Shown: positions 45,812 through 54,622 of the stretch, piece after piece
How the letters are laid out: each line of letters starts with the position of its first letter
Position numbering within the stretch: position 1 is the stretch's first letter
Source: Prevotella sp.
GTDB taxonomy: Bacteria; Bacteroidota; Bacteroidia; Bacteroidales; Bacteroidaceae
Assembly (NCBI GenBank): GCA_017617615.1
Contig: JAFZVV010000022.1
Span: forward strand, 1-64,000
DNA length: 64,000 nucleotides
Reading direction: 5' to 3'
Translations under genes and position numbers: made by a program
Notes under the pieces: generated by a model
Database searches by the model: none
What the model was told of the DNA's origin: nothing
Seen by the model: the letters and a program-made list of their open reading frames with translations, nothing else

Positions 45812-46447
45812 ATGTGCGACATGATTGTCAAACAACTACTCAGAGCCACCATTGCCGTTCTCTGCCTCTTTCTCACCGCTTGTGCGAGCCATAGGGAGGC
45901 AGTGCCGGAGTCATGGCCGTTTCATTTTTCCGACAACAACCCCCACCAACTCGCAGCAGCCAAGAAATACGGCATCGAACCGCTGGAGACCAGGGATGAC
46001 CTGCGACGGGTGAAACGGAAACTCAAACATATAGAGGAAAACAAATACTATGCGGTGGACCCACTCACCCACTCGGTGCCATACCTCACCCCCGATGCAG
46101 CAAAACTCTTGAAGGAAATAGGTAAAAACTTCCAGAAGTCGATGAGGAAACACAAGATGGGGGAGTATAAGATTATCGTCACCTCGGTGCTGAGGACAAA
46201 AGAAGACGTGCGGAAACTGATGCAGGTAAACAGCAATGCCGTGTCGAACTCCGCCCACTGCCATGCCACCACCTTCGACCTCTCCTATCGCAGGTTCAAA
46301 TATGTGGGTGGGAAAAAGGCCTCACAACCCCAGATGAAATACCTCCTCGGAGAGGTCATCGACAAACTAAGAAAAAAACACAGGTGTTTCGTGAGGTATG
46401 AGACCAAGCAGACCTGTCTCCACATCACCGTATCACCTGAAGGATAA
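45812..46447 (+). CDS. DUF5715-like lipoprotein (M15-type peptidase fold)
   Basis: 211 residues with lipobox LFLTAC after a hydrophobic signal. The middle and end contain IVTSVLRTKEDVRKLMQ, NSAHCHATTFDLSYRRF and TCLHITVSPEG: the H-x(n)-D...H pattern of Zn-binding D,D-carboxypeptidase-like (M15/VanY) folds, consistent with the DUF5715 family. It may trim peptidoglycan in the periplasm, but activity is inferred from the motif. ATG 45821 (MIVKQLLRA) is an alternative start and would leave a short leader. Confidence 0.78.
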   Translation: MCDMIVKQLLRATIAVLCLFLTACASHREAVPESWPFHFSDNNPHQLAAAKKYGIEPLETRDDLRRVKRKLKHIEENKYYAVDPLTHSVPYLTPDAAKLLKEIGKNFQKSMRKHKMGEYKIIVTSVLRTKEDVRKLMQVNSNAVSNSAHCHATTFDLSYRRFKYVGGKKASQPQMKYLLGEVIDKLRKKHRCFVRYETKQTCLHITVSPEG

Positions 46448-46489
46448 TTATCTATAGTTTCTATAGCAATAACCCTAAGAGAAACCAAC

Positions 46490-47641
46490 ATGAAAGAAAT
46501 GAAAAAAATATTAGTCCTTTTCCTGATGACAGTCGCTTGCCTGACAATCACCGTGCCTGCCCATGCGGGAAAAGGAGAGATGAAATACAAGATGAAGTAT
46601 GTCATCGAGCGACATCTCTTCATCAAGGGACAACAGGTGACATTACTCAACGTCAACTTCGAATGGCCAGTGTTCGTTGCAGGCACCGACGTGCCCGCAT
46701 TACGGCAACATATCTTCCAGCTGTTCTTCAACAGCGAGAATACATCGCTCAGGAGCGCGCTCGATGCCTATACCCAAACACTCGGAACGGAAATCAATTC
46801 CATGCCTGAAGGACAGGGATACCAGACCGAATACATCGACCTCTACCTGCAACTGCTCGGAGGAGTGGAGGGTCAGTTTATCTCGTTTTATTCGCTCGAG
46901 CAGAAGAGGAAGAGCGACAGCGCGAAAGCCGAAGTTTGGAAACAGACGATGTTCACCTACAACATCGTCAAGGACAAGGTACTTACTGCAAGGGATATCT
47001 TGTCATCGGCGGTTTTCCCCAAGGGAAGCGAGCATTGGGAACTTGTCAACTACATCGTCAATAACGACATACGAATACAATCCGTCAAAGAGGTTAATGA
47101 CATGCCCGACCAGGCATGCCTGATACCCGAGGGCATGGTACTCAACTACCCGGAAACGGCTGGTGGACTGGGATTAGACCATATGACATTGATACCGATG
47201 AATGCTGCGAAGTTATGGATGAAAACATCGGTGAAAAACTGGGTCAACGACAAGAAGAGGGTGGGCACCGATTACGTGACGCCGATGAAACCCCTCACCG
47301 TGCCAAAGGAGGACGATGACTCGAGTGCCGTGTATGAACTCGTGGACGAGATGCCACAATACATTGGAGGAGAAAGGGAGATGATGGAGTTCATCGCGAG
47401 AACGGCGAAGTATCCGGAGATAGAACAACTGCTTGGAAGTCAGGGAAAGGTGGTCGTGGAGTTCATCGTGGAACGCGACGGCTCAGTGTCGACTCCCGCG
47501 GTCATCTCCTCCATATCACCACGACTTGACAGGGAGGCGGTGGAGGCCATCATGGCCATGCCGCCATGGACCCCTGGTAAGAATCATGGCAAGCCCGTGA
47601 GAACGCGGATGGTATTGCCCGTAAACTATAAAATCAAATAA
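46490..47641 (+). CDS. secreted protein with C-terminal TonB-like domain
   Basis: 383 residues, signal peptide (KKILVLFLMTVACLTITVPAHA). Residues ~30-260 resemble the DUF3298/RsiV-like fold of periplasmic proteins (YLQLLGGVEGQFISFYSLEQ, LTARDILSSA, ELVNYIVNNDIR). Residues ~295-383 are a TonB C-terminal-type domain (PQYIGGEREMMEFIARTAKY, GKVVVEFIVERDGSV, AIMAMPPWTPGKNHGKPV). No membrane anchor follows the signal, so it is not a working TonB; such domains are common in exported Bacteroidota proteins. The gap before it contains two CTATAG-type 9-bp units (46452-46470). Confidence 0.82.
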   Translation: MKEMKKILVLFLMTVACLTITVPAHAGKGEMKYKMKYVIERHLFIKGQQVTLLNVNFEWPVFVAGTDVPALRQHIFQLFFNSENTSLRSALDAYTQTLGTEINSMPEGQGYQTEYIDLYLQLLGGVEGQFISFYSLEQKRKSDSAKAEVWKQTMFTYNIVKDKVLTARDILSSAVFPKGSEHWELVNYIVNNDIRIQSVKEVNDMPDQACLIPEGMVLNYPETAGGLGLDHMTLIPMNAAKLWMKTSVKNWVNDKKRVGTDYVTPMKPLTVPKEDDDSSAVYELVDEMPQYIGGEREMMEFIARTAKYPEIEQLLGSQGKVVVEFIVERDGSVSTPAVISSISPRLDREAVEAIMAMPPWTPGKNHGKPVRTRMVLPVNYKIK

Positions 47642-47736
47642 GATCATAATCTAAGGCTCCTATGACTTCAAGGGTCCTATAGTCTTTATGGCCCTTAAGG
47701 ACTTTGTGGGTTTCTAATGCCTAATATCCAATCGCC

Positions 47737-48768
47737 ATGCTCTATATCATCAGAAACAAGAAGCAATATGGTCCGTACGACGAGAACACCGTGGCTGAAT
47801 ACGTGAATGAAGGCTCCGTGGTGGGGCACGACGTGGCCAGAGATGCTGCCACAGGCGAAGAGTCCACGGTGGCTAACTTCCTCAAACGCAGAGGGATGAA
47901 GACACGCGTCAGGCATGATGGAGGGGTGTGGAAACAACTCCAGAAAATCGGTTCCGACCTCATCGTGCCGAAAGACAGTCTCGTCAACAAGGAATGGATG
48001 CAAGACAAACGCCTCCTCGTACTGGCTGTGGTGGGACTGTTCCCAACGCTCATGCTCCTGCTGCCTATGCCTGAGATAGGGGTTTTTTATATCATGGCAC
48101 TCTATTTCTCGTGTATCTGGGGACTGTTCTTCTACTATTTCTTCAAGACAACGCAAGTGACGCTGCGTACCACCGTAACCGTGTTCTTCATGACGCACTT
48201 CTTTGTGTTCATCGTATGGGATATCTTCGGACTTGTCAGGTTCAACCCGTTCTATGCACTCATTGAGTCGCCTTTTCCCATCGACGTGCTGGGATTCGTC
48301 TTCGGTGTGGGACTTACTGAAGAACTGGCAAAGATGGTGCCGCTATTTATCATCGTAAGCAGGGCAAAGGAACCGATACTGCCCAGGACGCTTGTCTTCT
48401 ATGGACTCATGGCAGGTATCGCCTTCGGCGTGTTCGAAGGGGTGCAGTACCAAACCACGGTGAATACCGGACTTGACTATACCTCTGCGTTCTATGGCAA
48501 TATCGCACGGCTCACCAGCCTGCCTTTCCTGCATGCCATCTGGTGTGGTATAGCAGGGTACTTCATCGCTTTCGCAAACCTATACCCACGCTACCGCCAT
48601 GCGCTATATTTCCTTGCCATTGCCATCCCGGCACTCATGCACGGACTCTACGACACGTTCTGTCAAGGTTACATTCTCCTGGCTGTCATCATTTCTTTCA
48701 TCGGTGTCTTCCTGCTTATGACTTACCTCAAGCGCAGCGGTGACTATCAGTCGAGGCTGAAAAAATAA
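47737..48768 (+). CDS. PrsW-like intramembrane metalloprotease with GYF_2-type N-terminus
   Basis: 343 residues. The N-terminus YIIRNKKQYGPYDENTVAEY is like the GYF_2 modules found on Bacteroidota membrane proteins (about 2-52). After ~100 residues come eight or so transmembrane helices with PrsW motifs: GLTEELAKMVPLF (EExxK), MAGIAFGVFEGVQY, SLPFLHAIWCGIAGYF and IPALMHGLYDTF. These supply the expected glutamates and histidines of a membrane-embedded metalloprotease. In other bacteria PrsW cuts an anti-sigma factor; the target here is unknown. The 95 bases before it hold degenerate 9-bp CCTATAGTC-type units. Confidence 0.88.
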   Translation: MLYIIRNKKQYGPYDENTVAEYVNEGSVVGHDVARDAATGEESTVANFLKRRGMKTRVRHDGGVWKQLQKIGSDLIVPKDSLVNKEWMQDKRLLVLAVVGLFPTLMLLLPMPEIGVFYIMALYFSCIWGLFFYYFFKTTQVTLRTTVTVFFMTHFFVFIVWDIFGLVRFNPFYALIESPFPIDVLGFVFGVGLTEELAKMVPLFIIVSRAKEPILPRTLVFYGLMAGIAFGVFEGVQYQTTVNTGLDYTSAFYGNIARLTSLPFLHAIWCGIAGYFIAFANLYPRYRHALYFLAIAIPALMHGLYDTFCQGYILLAVIISFIGVFLLMTYLKRSGDYQSRLKK

Positions 48769-48922
48769 GCGCATAAGAGGGGTGGGGCCTGAGCGATTTG
48801 AGGGCCTTTAAGGTATTAGGGCCTTGGGGCTTTAAGGGTTTTATTGTCATTAGTGCATCAAGGTTGCTTGACCTTTGTCAAGAAAAGCCTTCCTTTTGCA
48901 TAAAAACACCCATTTTTCTTGG

Positions 48923-48938
48923 CTGTGTGCCCACACAG
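48923..48938. promoter_or_regulatory. palindrome CTGTGTG-CC-CACACAG, candidate operator
   Basis: Seven-base arms around CC, lying between the expected -33 and -7 positions of the promoter at 48942. A related CTGTGTGCCCA lies in the left LRR promoter (35035-35045). Confidence 0.5.
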
Positions 48939-48941
48939 TGT

Positions 48942-48949
48942 TAATTTTG
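48942..48949 (+). promoter_or_regulatory. -7 element TAATTTTG of a short transcription unit
   Basis: TAATTTTGTAC directly behind the palindrome at 48923; expected start near 48956. Confidence 0.65.
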
Positions 48950-49001
48950 TACTCGAAATAAGACAACAAGGATCTATTTTTTAACATAAATATTTATAGA
49001 A

Positions 49002-49082
49002 ATGGATATGTTTTTGATGGCCATACGCATCCTCGGAACGGTGGCACAACTGAAAGAGAAGACCCACAAGATTTTTGGATAA
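49002..49082 (+). CDS. 26-residue hydrophobic/basic peptide ORF
   Basis: ATG GAT ATG ... TAA gives MDMFLMAIRILGTVAQLKEK followed by THKIFG. The first half is hydrophobic and the second basic, an amphipathic pattern. The ATG is 46 bases from the expected transcript start. The peptide is too short to assign to a family, and coding is not proven. Confidence 0.35.
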   Translation: MDMFLMAIRILGTVAQLKEKTHKIFG

Positions 49083-49192
49083 CCAAAGATTTTAAATCAT
49101 AGGTTCATCATGACCTTGCCCTGCGTGGGCACACCCCATAGGGAAAGCAATTAGCAGAGGAGTATTTTTTCATAAGATTAATGGTTGACAAG

Positions 49193-49232
49193 ACGGCAAC
49201 GAAGCAGCAAACGCTTCGCTGTCGTTTTTTTT
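49193..49232 (+). terminator. intrinsic terminator of the short transcription unit
   Basis: Stem CGGCAACGAAGC / GCTTCGCTGTCG (one G-U pair and one mismatch) followed by eight T. Confidence 0.75.
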
Positions 49233-49300
49233 GGCAAAAAATGAGATAAGCAGGTAAACAAAAACTTCGTCATTTGTTTTGCATTACGCTCACTTATTCG

Positions 49301-49308
49301 TATCTTTG
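49301..49308 (+). promoter_or_regulatory. -7 element TATCTTTG, promoter-like repeat family locus 2
   Basis: CGCTCACTTATTCGTATCTTTGCAAT is a single unit of the same family as loci 45.6 and 59.2 kb; preceded by ACTTCGTCATTTGTTTTGCATTA. It serves the 952-residue protein gene at 49376. Confidence 0.75.
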
Positions 49309-49375
49309 CAATGTCGGGTTTGCTTGTCCTTGAAAAACCGACAAGCGTAACACATTTCTAAAACACAGCCCTTCT

Positions 49376-52234
49376 ATGACAGACCAACAAATGAAAGCGA
49401 TTTCTGTGGAAGACCTCCTCAGAAGCGGAAACATTTCAAGACGCACCTATAACACGCTCGTAAAAGCACGGCTCCGTACACTCTTCGACTTGAGAAAATA
49501 CCAGAACGGACTCAAAAGACTCTTCTCGCCACAATCCCCTAACCTCACCGAAGTGACACAACTGGTGGAGAAGGCAGGACGTGCCGACTTCTTGCCCAAT
49601 ATCTCGGGAAGGCTATTCATGGACACCGTCGTGGAAAAGACGAGAGGAGAACAACTGCTCGATGACCTCAACGATGAGGAACTGCAGTTGCTGCAGCTCT
49701 CTTACGACAACGTGCTGCGACGGCTGCTCGCGTCAAGACAGCGGGTGCATACCGTCATCGCCAATGCCCTCGCACAGGTATCGCTTCCCATCTTCCTGAG
49801 GGATTTCCTCTACGACGATGATGACAAAATCATGATTCTCTATAATGTGGGGAGAACATCGGTTGACCATTTTGTAGAGGTGAAGAAAGCCATGAAGAGC
49901 GTGCTCGAGATCATCCAACAACAACCCGAAATGGTGAGATACCACCTTTTCCTCCAACGCTGCAGAGGGAGATTCGACGACGATGACTTCATCCTCGACT
50001 TCTACAAGGAACATCGGCGCCTGCCTTTACTCTATATCCTGCAACAGCTCATCATCGGCAACAAGGCCAGGGCGGAACTGCGGGCGTTTCTCAACAGGTA
50101 TGACGTGTTTGAGGGTAGGGTGGAACGCGACGAAACCCCCATCGACAGGTCAGCATATACCATCGCCACGTATTCCAATGCCATCTACGACGCGCTCTTC
50201 GACAAAGCGGTGGGGTGGGAACAACTCGACCCCTTGGCTCAGGTAATCGTAGACAACGACCAGGCACGCGACGACCTGAAGGCGTATGTAGGCGAGACTT
50301 TGGTGACAGAAGACGACCCACAGGTTGCCGGTCACATACAAGACGAACGGCTGTTGCTCGCGCCGACATGCATCCTGGGGATACTGGGAAAACTTCTTTC
50401 GGAGCATTACATCGCGCTCGGGGGATACCCAAGGAGCATGCTCACGGCAAAGGCCGAAAGATGGCAACATGTCTATCTCATCGACCGGCAGTTCGATGCG
50501 CTGTTCGGCTTCCGTGAGATGTTCGTCAATTTCCGTGATGAGGTGTATGCCAAGTCGACGGAAGTCCATACCGTAGAGATGGCTGATTTCGTGGGTAGCC
50601 GGCACACCGACAACACCGATGGTGCCGATATGGCCATGGCTGCAGCCATCATGCATACCATGGTGGTGGGAGAGTTGTCGCTCGAGAGTGAGGAAGGACT
50701 GTGTGTCGTCGTACCACGGAAAGTGGAGAAGTCGCTTGCCGACAGACTCTATCAGATTCTCTCAGAGAACAATGAACAACCGATGGCGCTCACCCTGCTT
50801 ACCGACATCATCAATGCCAGCGACGGTAGGAAATATGTGAAGGCCACCGTCTCGCTCGCACTCAATAAAGACCCGCGGTTTGTCAACAATGGGAAAAAGG
50901 GACTGTACGCGCTCACCGAATGGCAACTTCCTTTCTTCGGCAGCAATGCCGACATCATCTATCAGGTGCTCAGCCAGTCGGACAGTCCCATGGAGAGCGA
51001 CGAGATACTCGATGTGCTCAACCAATACCCATACAACGAGACGTTGGGGAAAAATGAACTCTCATCGGTCATCTCCATGACGAAGGACAAGTTCAGAAAG
51101 TTCGGAATAGGCTATTACGGTCTCGTAGACAAGGAGTATGATGCCGACCTCATCAGGCCGGGGCGCAACAACTTCGAGGCCGACATGAAGGCGTTCCGCG
51201 ATTTCGTGGACAGTTACCAGCGTCTGCCGTCAACGAAAAATGGCACAGAGGAGAAACGACTAGTCTATTGGTTCTCGAGAAAAAGAAAGGAATATGGCGA
51301 GAATGCCAGATGGACACTCTCGAAGCGCGATGCCTTCAAGGAGATAATCGACCTCTACGAGAAATATCAGGCTATCTCCAATCCAGAACAAGAGCCAGAA
51401 CAAGAGCCAGAACAAGAGCCAGAGCAAGAACAAAAACCCGAAAAAGGACCAGAAAAAGAGCAAGAACCAGCAAAAGAACAGAAAGAAACCATCGCCCCCA
51501 TAGAAGAAGCCCTTCCACCCGCTCCGGAAACCGCGGAGACCCCGGAAACCGCGGAGGCCCCAGAAATCCCAGAAATCCCGGAAACCCCGGAAACCCCAGA
51601 AATCCCGTCTCCCCCTGAGGAAGCCCTTGAGGCTATTGCCCAGGAGATGGTTGGCGAGCCTCCTTTTGGCCTCTTTGCCATCGACGATGAATCGCCTTTC
51701 ATCGCTCCAGACACCACGGAAGAACCGCCTATGGAGTTGTTTGTCGCAGAGGAGCCTCTTGTCTCCAAGGAATCGTCTGCATCTGGAGAGCCTCTTGTTT
51801 CCGATGAATCATCCGCATCTGAAGAGCCTCTTGCCTCCGATGAATCATCCACATCTGAAGAGCCTCTTGCATCCGATGAATCATCCACATCTGAAGAACC
51901 TCTTGCATCCGATGAACCCTTTACAACTGAGGAACAGCCCAACCCCGAAGAGGGTGGCACTATTGTCTTTAAAGACACTGATGTATCGGAAGACCTTTTT
52001 GTCTCATCCGAGGAACCGCCCTCTTCGCTTCAGCCAGAACCATCCGACTGGTTTGTCAATGGTGAGGCCGTCAGACAGTTCGTGGAGGAGCATCACCGGG
52101 AGCCGCTTGAACTCTTCACCAAGGAACACCAACTCGCGCTATGGCTCCAACAACAGAAGGAGAACTGGCACAAAGGACTCCTCTCGCCCGACGAGGAGCA
52201 ATGCCTTCTTGCCATCCGTGACATGCTTTGGTAA
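49376..52234 (+). CDS. 952-residue protein with alpha-CTD-like and helicase-associated-like segments
   Basis: No family recognised as a whole. Residues ~16-42 (LRSGNISRRTYNTLVKARLR, TLFDLRKY) and ~152-173 (LYNVGRTSVDHFVEVKKAM) resemble the two halves of the RNA polymerase alpha C-terminal HhH domain, separated by ~110 residues. Residues ~523-583 (IIYQVLSQSDSPMESDEILD) resemble a HARE-HTH winged helix. Segments ~600-664 (FVDSYQRLPSTKNGTEEKRL, VYWFSRKRKEY) and ~891-952 (FVEEHHREPLELFTKEHQLA, LWLQQQKENW) look like two helicase-associated modules flanking a low-complexity Glu/Pro/Ser linker with tandem 12-residue repeats (SDESSTSEEPLA) and a QEPE run. Probably a cytoplasmic nucleic-acid-binding protein. 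It has no signal peptide. All domain likenesses are by eye. Confidence 0.75.
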   Translation: MTDQQMKAISVEDLLRSGNISRRTYNTLVKARLRTLFDLRKYQNGLKRLFSPQSPNLTEVTQLVEKAGRADFLPNISGRLFMDTVVEKTRGEQLLDDLNDEELQLLQLSYDNVLRRLLASRQRVHTVIANALAQVSLPIFLRDFLYDDDDKIMILYNVGRTSVDHFVEVKKAMKSVLEIIQQQPEMVRYHLFLQRCRGRFDDDDFILDFYKEHRRLPLLYILQQLIIGNKARAELRAFLNRYDVFEGRVERDETPIDRSAYTIATYSNAIYDALFDKAVGWEQLDPLAQVIVDNDQARDDLKAYVGETLVTEDDPQVAGHIQDERLLLAPTCILGILGKLLSEHYIALGGYPRSMLTAKAERWQHVYLIDRQFDALFGFREMFVNFRDEVYAKSTEVHTVEMADFVGSRHTDNTDGADMAMAAAIMHTMVVGELSLESEEGLCVVVPRKVEKSLADRLYQILSENNEQPMALTLLTDIINASDGRKYVKATVSLALNKDPRFVNNGKKGLYALTEWQLPFFGSNADIIYQVLSQSDSPMESDEILDVLNQYPYNETLGKNELSSVISMTKDKFRKFGIGYYGLVDKEYDADLIRPGRNNFEADMKAFRDFVDSYQRLPSTKNGTEEKRLVYWFSRKRKEYGENARWTLSKRDAFKEIIDLYEKYQAISNPEQEPEQEPEQEPEQEQKPEKGPEKEQEPAKEQKETIAPIEEALPPAPETAETPETAEAPEIPEIPETPETPEIPSPPEEALEAIAQEMVGEPPFGLFAIDDESPFIAPDTTEEPPMELFVAEEPLVSKESSASGEPLVSDESSASEEPLASDESSTSEEPLASDESSTSEEPLASDEPFTTEEQPNPEEGGTIVFKDTDVSEDLFVSSEEPPSSLQPEPSDWFVNGEAVRQFVEEHHREPLELFTKEHQLALWLQQQKENWHKGLLSPDEEQCLLAIRDMLW

Positions 52235-52333
52235 CCTCGTGTCAACACCCCACATCCGTGGCCTTTCAGGGATGGTGCAAGTTTTAAAGGTATTTCACGT
52301 CCCGTATGCGGCGATATTATCGCCGCCATAAAA

Positions 52334-52374
52334 GCACAGGGGTACAGAGAAAACGACTCTCTGTACCCCTGTGC
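52334..52374. terminator. bidirectional terminator
   Basis: GCACAGGGGTACAGAGA / TCTCTGTACCCCTGTGC with a 7-base loop, between converging genes. On the minus strand it is followed by TTTTATGG. Confidence 0.88.
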
Positions 52375-52450
52375 CTTTGAGTAGAAACACATCCACTCGG
52401 GGAACCATTGAACACGTCGCTGTCGATGCAGCTCACCTGCGAGGCGTCAA

Positions 52451-54127
52451 CTATTCGGTGACAATCTTCACGTCGCAGATGTCAATCTTGCGGCTGTTCC
52501 ATGGCGCGGTGTTCAGTTCCACCTTGTTCGTAATGCCATAGTTCACCTTGCCAGGGCTGTTCAATACAAAGGTGCCTTCCACATGACTCCAACGGCGGCT
52601 GCCGTCGTTGCTGTCGAGCACCACCTCCGTAGTGTCGGTGGGGTTGGGCTCTTCCTTGTATTCCGGCACCACCACTCGTAGCGTGTCCTTGTTGTCGTTG
52701 CTCAGCACATAGAGAGAATTACCCTCGCCGTCGGCACGTGTCCATCCTTCTATCTTGTAAGTGCCGGGCTGCAACTCGATGCTCTTGCGCAGGTCGTAAC
52801 TCATCGTGCTGGGGTTGTCTTTTACCTTCAGCGAGATGTATTCTCCATGTTCGCCATTGGGCAGGATACCCCATTCGCCCACCCATTCCGTGGCACCAGT
52901 GAATTTCTCCACCGACCAGCCACATCGCTCCAGCAGTTTCCAAGCCACGGAAGGCAGGTAAATGCCGTTGTGGGTATTGTTCTTCTTGTCGATTTTCACC
53001 ACTTGTGTTCCCACGCTGTGTCCAACCTTCACCAGACAGCCCAGCATCAGGCCCAAGCTCAGAATCCATACGAGGATGAGGCCGGCCTTCACTGTGGTGT
53101 TCATGTGCTGTCCGTCGCGCTTCACCATCAGCCGGATGAGGGCATAGAGTGGCAGGCCAATCACCAGGAGGGCGGAGATGATACCCACTGCCGATAGCCA
53201 GGTGGGGATGGAGTGCAGTATCTGGCTTGTGCTGACGTCGAAACCAAAGATATTGATGAGGCTATAGTCGCCGAAGATGGTCAGTATCGACAGACCAAAG
53301 ACGGCTGCCAGCAGGGCGATGAAGAGTGAGACGAGAATCAGGGCGAAGAACCCACAGATACACAGCAGCGCTGCCTTGGCCAATGCCGAGAAACAGCCAC
53401 GGGCGGTGTCGCGGTGCTGGGGATTGTTGACGAAAGCATTGGCGTTGTTCACACCACGCATCAACTCCTCATTGAGCGTTTTTGCGTTCACGGGCTTGCC
53501 ATACATGCGAAGGCGGTCCTCGGGCGTCACGGCCTCGGGGATGAGTACCCATGCGATGATATAGAGTACGGCGGCGACACTGAACGAGACGAAGAGCAGT
53601 ATCACGAAGATCACGCGGAGGAGCAATGGGTCGCTAATGCCGAAGTAATGGCTCAGGCCAGAGAGCACGCCACCAAGGATATGGTCTTCGGGGTCGCGGA
53701 AAAACTTACGTCTCAGTCCATCGGTGCCCATCGGGTCATTCAGGTTGCTCTGATTACTTTGATTACCTTGGTTACCTTGGTTATACTGATTATTCTGGTT
53801 GTTCTGGTTGTCTTGGGCTCCCTCAAAGGGTGGGGGAGTGGTTGTACCCTCTTCGGTGCTGGCATCAGCATCCATCTGTTGGGGGTCGCCGATGCGGTTG
53901 ATGATTTCCGTCACATGCTCGATGGTAATGGCCATCACGCCTTGTGAGCGGTATTCGCTCAGCAACTCTGCCACGCGGTGCTCCACATCATCGGCTATCT
54001 CCTCGCCGCCTTCACGGTGACTGTAATAGCGGCGCATGTTTTCATTGTAACGCTGCAGAAGTTCATAAGCGTCCTCGTCGATAGGGTAGAGGGTACCGAA
54101 AATATTGACTGTGATATTCTTTTTCAT
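52451..54127 (-). CDS. PspC-domain membrane protein with beta-rich C-terminus
   Basis: 558 residues. An N-terminal helical region (IFGTLYPIDEDAYELLQRYN, VEHRVAELLSEYRSQG, ~1-85) is common in Bacteroidota PspC proteins. A linker of NQN/NQG/NQS repeats with a 9-base DNA period (DNA about 53741-53816) comes next. The PspC domain follows (~135-210: RDPEDHILGGVLSGLSHYFG, LLLRVIFVILLFVSFSVAAV). Three more transmembrane helices (GFFALILVSLFIALLAAVFG and others) lead to a ~170-residue extracytoplasmic beta domain ending DSNDGSRRWSHVEGTFVLNS and WNSRKIDICDVKIV. It is a likely envelope-stress sensor or scaffold. It lies 54 bases behind a padR gene in the same direction, the usual pairing. Confidence 0.88.
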   Translation of the reverse strand: MKKNITVNIFGTLYPIDEDAYELLQRYNENMRRYYSHREGGEEIADDVEHRVAELLSEYRSQGVMAITIEHVTEIINRIGDPQQMDADASTEEGTTTPPPFEGAQDNQNNQNNQYNQGNQGNQSNQSNLNDPMGTDGLRRKFFRDPEDHILGGVLSGLSHYFGISDPLLLRVIFVILLFVSFSVAAVLYIIAWVLIPEAVTPEDRLRMYGKPVNAKTLNEELMRGVNNANAFVNNPQHRDTARGCFSALAKAALLCICGFFALILVSLFIALLAAVFGLSILTIFGDYSLINIFGFDVSTSQILHSIPTWLSAVGIISALLVIGLPLYALIRLMVKRDGQHMNTTVKAGLILVWILSLGLMLGCLVKVGHSVGTQVVKIDKKNNTHNGIYLPSVAWKLLERCGWSVEKFTGATEWVGEWGILPNGEHGEYISLKVKDNPSTMSYDLRKSIELQPGTYKIEGWTRADGEGNSLYVLSNDNKDTLRVVVPEYKEEPNPTDTTEVVLDSNDGSRRWSHVEGTFVLNSPGKVNYGITNKVELNTAPWNSRKIDICDVKIVTE

Positions 54128-54181
54128 TGTGGTGTTTTTTTTCGTGATTTCTGTTTTTGAGGTCTTAAGAGACTTGAAATG

Positions 54182-54520
54182 CTAAGTTGTGGCTATGGGG
54201 TTTTTCAGCAGGTCGACCGTGCGGGTAAGTGAACTCCAGGTACTATCCATCTCGCGAAGCGCAAGGGCTCCGTCGTTGGTCATGGCATAATACTTCCGGG
54301 GAGGACCCTGATACGACTCCCGCCATTCATAGGTCAGCAGACCGTCTTTCTTCAAACGGCTCAAAAGGGGGTAGAGCGTACCCTCCACTACAATCAGGTC
54401 GGCATCCTTCAGTTGCATGATGATGTCGTTGGCGTAGGAAGGCTGACGCCGCAACAGCAATAGGACACAGTATTCCAGCATCCCCTTGCGCATCTGTGAT
54501 TTCGCATTGTCTATGTTCAT
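54182..54520 (-). CDS. PadR-family transcriptional regulator
   Basis: 112 residues. MRKGMLEYCVLLLLRRQPSY, ADLIVVEGTLYPLLSRLKKD and WRESYQGPPRKYYAMTNDG form the PadR winged helix; the short C-terminal helix gives the dimer interface of the small (PadR-s2) type. It precedes the PspC gene. An inverted repeat TATAGTAC-13-GTACTATA lies upstream of its own promoter, so it may repress itself and the PspC gene. The signal is unknown. Confidence 0.93.
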   Translation of the reverse strand: MNIDNAKSQMRKGMLEYCVLLLLRRQPSYANDIIMQLKDADLIVVEGTLYPLLSRLKKDGLLTYEWRESYQGPPRKYYAMTNDGALALREMDSTWSSLTRTVDLLKNPIATT

Positions 54521-54607
54521 AACGCTTCTTGGTTGATTGTTGATGAATTGCTTGCGGATGGCCAGTCCGCAATGCCGCTCGCTGAGGCCTTACAGCTAAC
54601 GACGATA

Positions 54608-54615
54608 CAAAAGTA
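54608..54615 (-). promoter_or_regulatory. -7 element TACTTTTG for padR-pspC
   Basis: CAAAAGTA on the plus strand reads TACTTTTGTATCG on the minus strand, 88 bases before the padR start. Confidence 0.6.
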
Positions 54616-54622
54616 TAAAATT

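Larger units (their letters stand above)
48956..49232 (+). ncRNA. candidate small RNA or small-peptide transcript
   Basis: A ~277-base unit framed by its own promoter and an intrinsic terminator. It carries one 26-codon ORF near its 5' end and a GC-richer stretch (GCCCTGCGTGGGC, about 49118-49130) after it. It may act as an sRNA, a peptide mRNA or both. Confidence 0.45.
48769..49375. other. intergenic region containing a short transcription unit
   Basis: Holds short G/T-rich repeats (GGGCCTT..., 48800-48840), a promoter (48942), a 26-codon ORF (49002-49082), a terminator (49193-49232) and the promoter of the next gene (49301). Confidence 0.75.

Noticed and set aside
45603..45824. 73- and 69-codon frames in the promoter-like repeat
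   Set aside because: The encoded text is the repeat itself (FTTLPLRGEDR twice) and ends inside the next gene's promoter.
46490..47641. Functional TonB energy transducer
   Set aside because: There is a cleavable signal peptide and no N-terminal anchor helix or proline-rich span; only the C-terminal domain is TonB-like.
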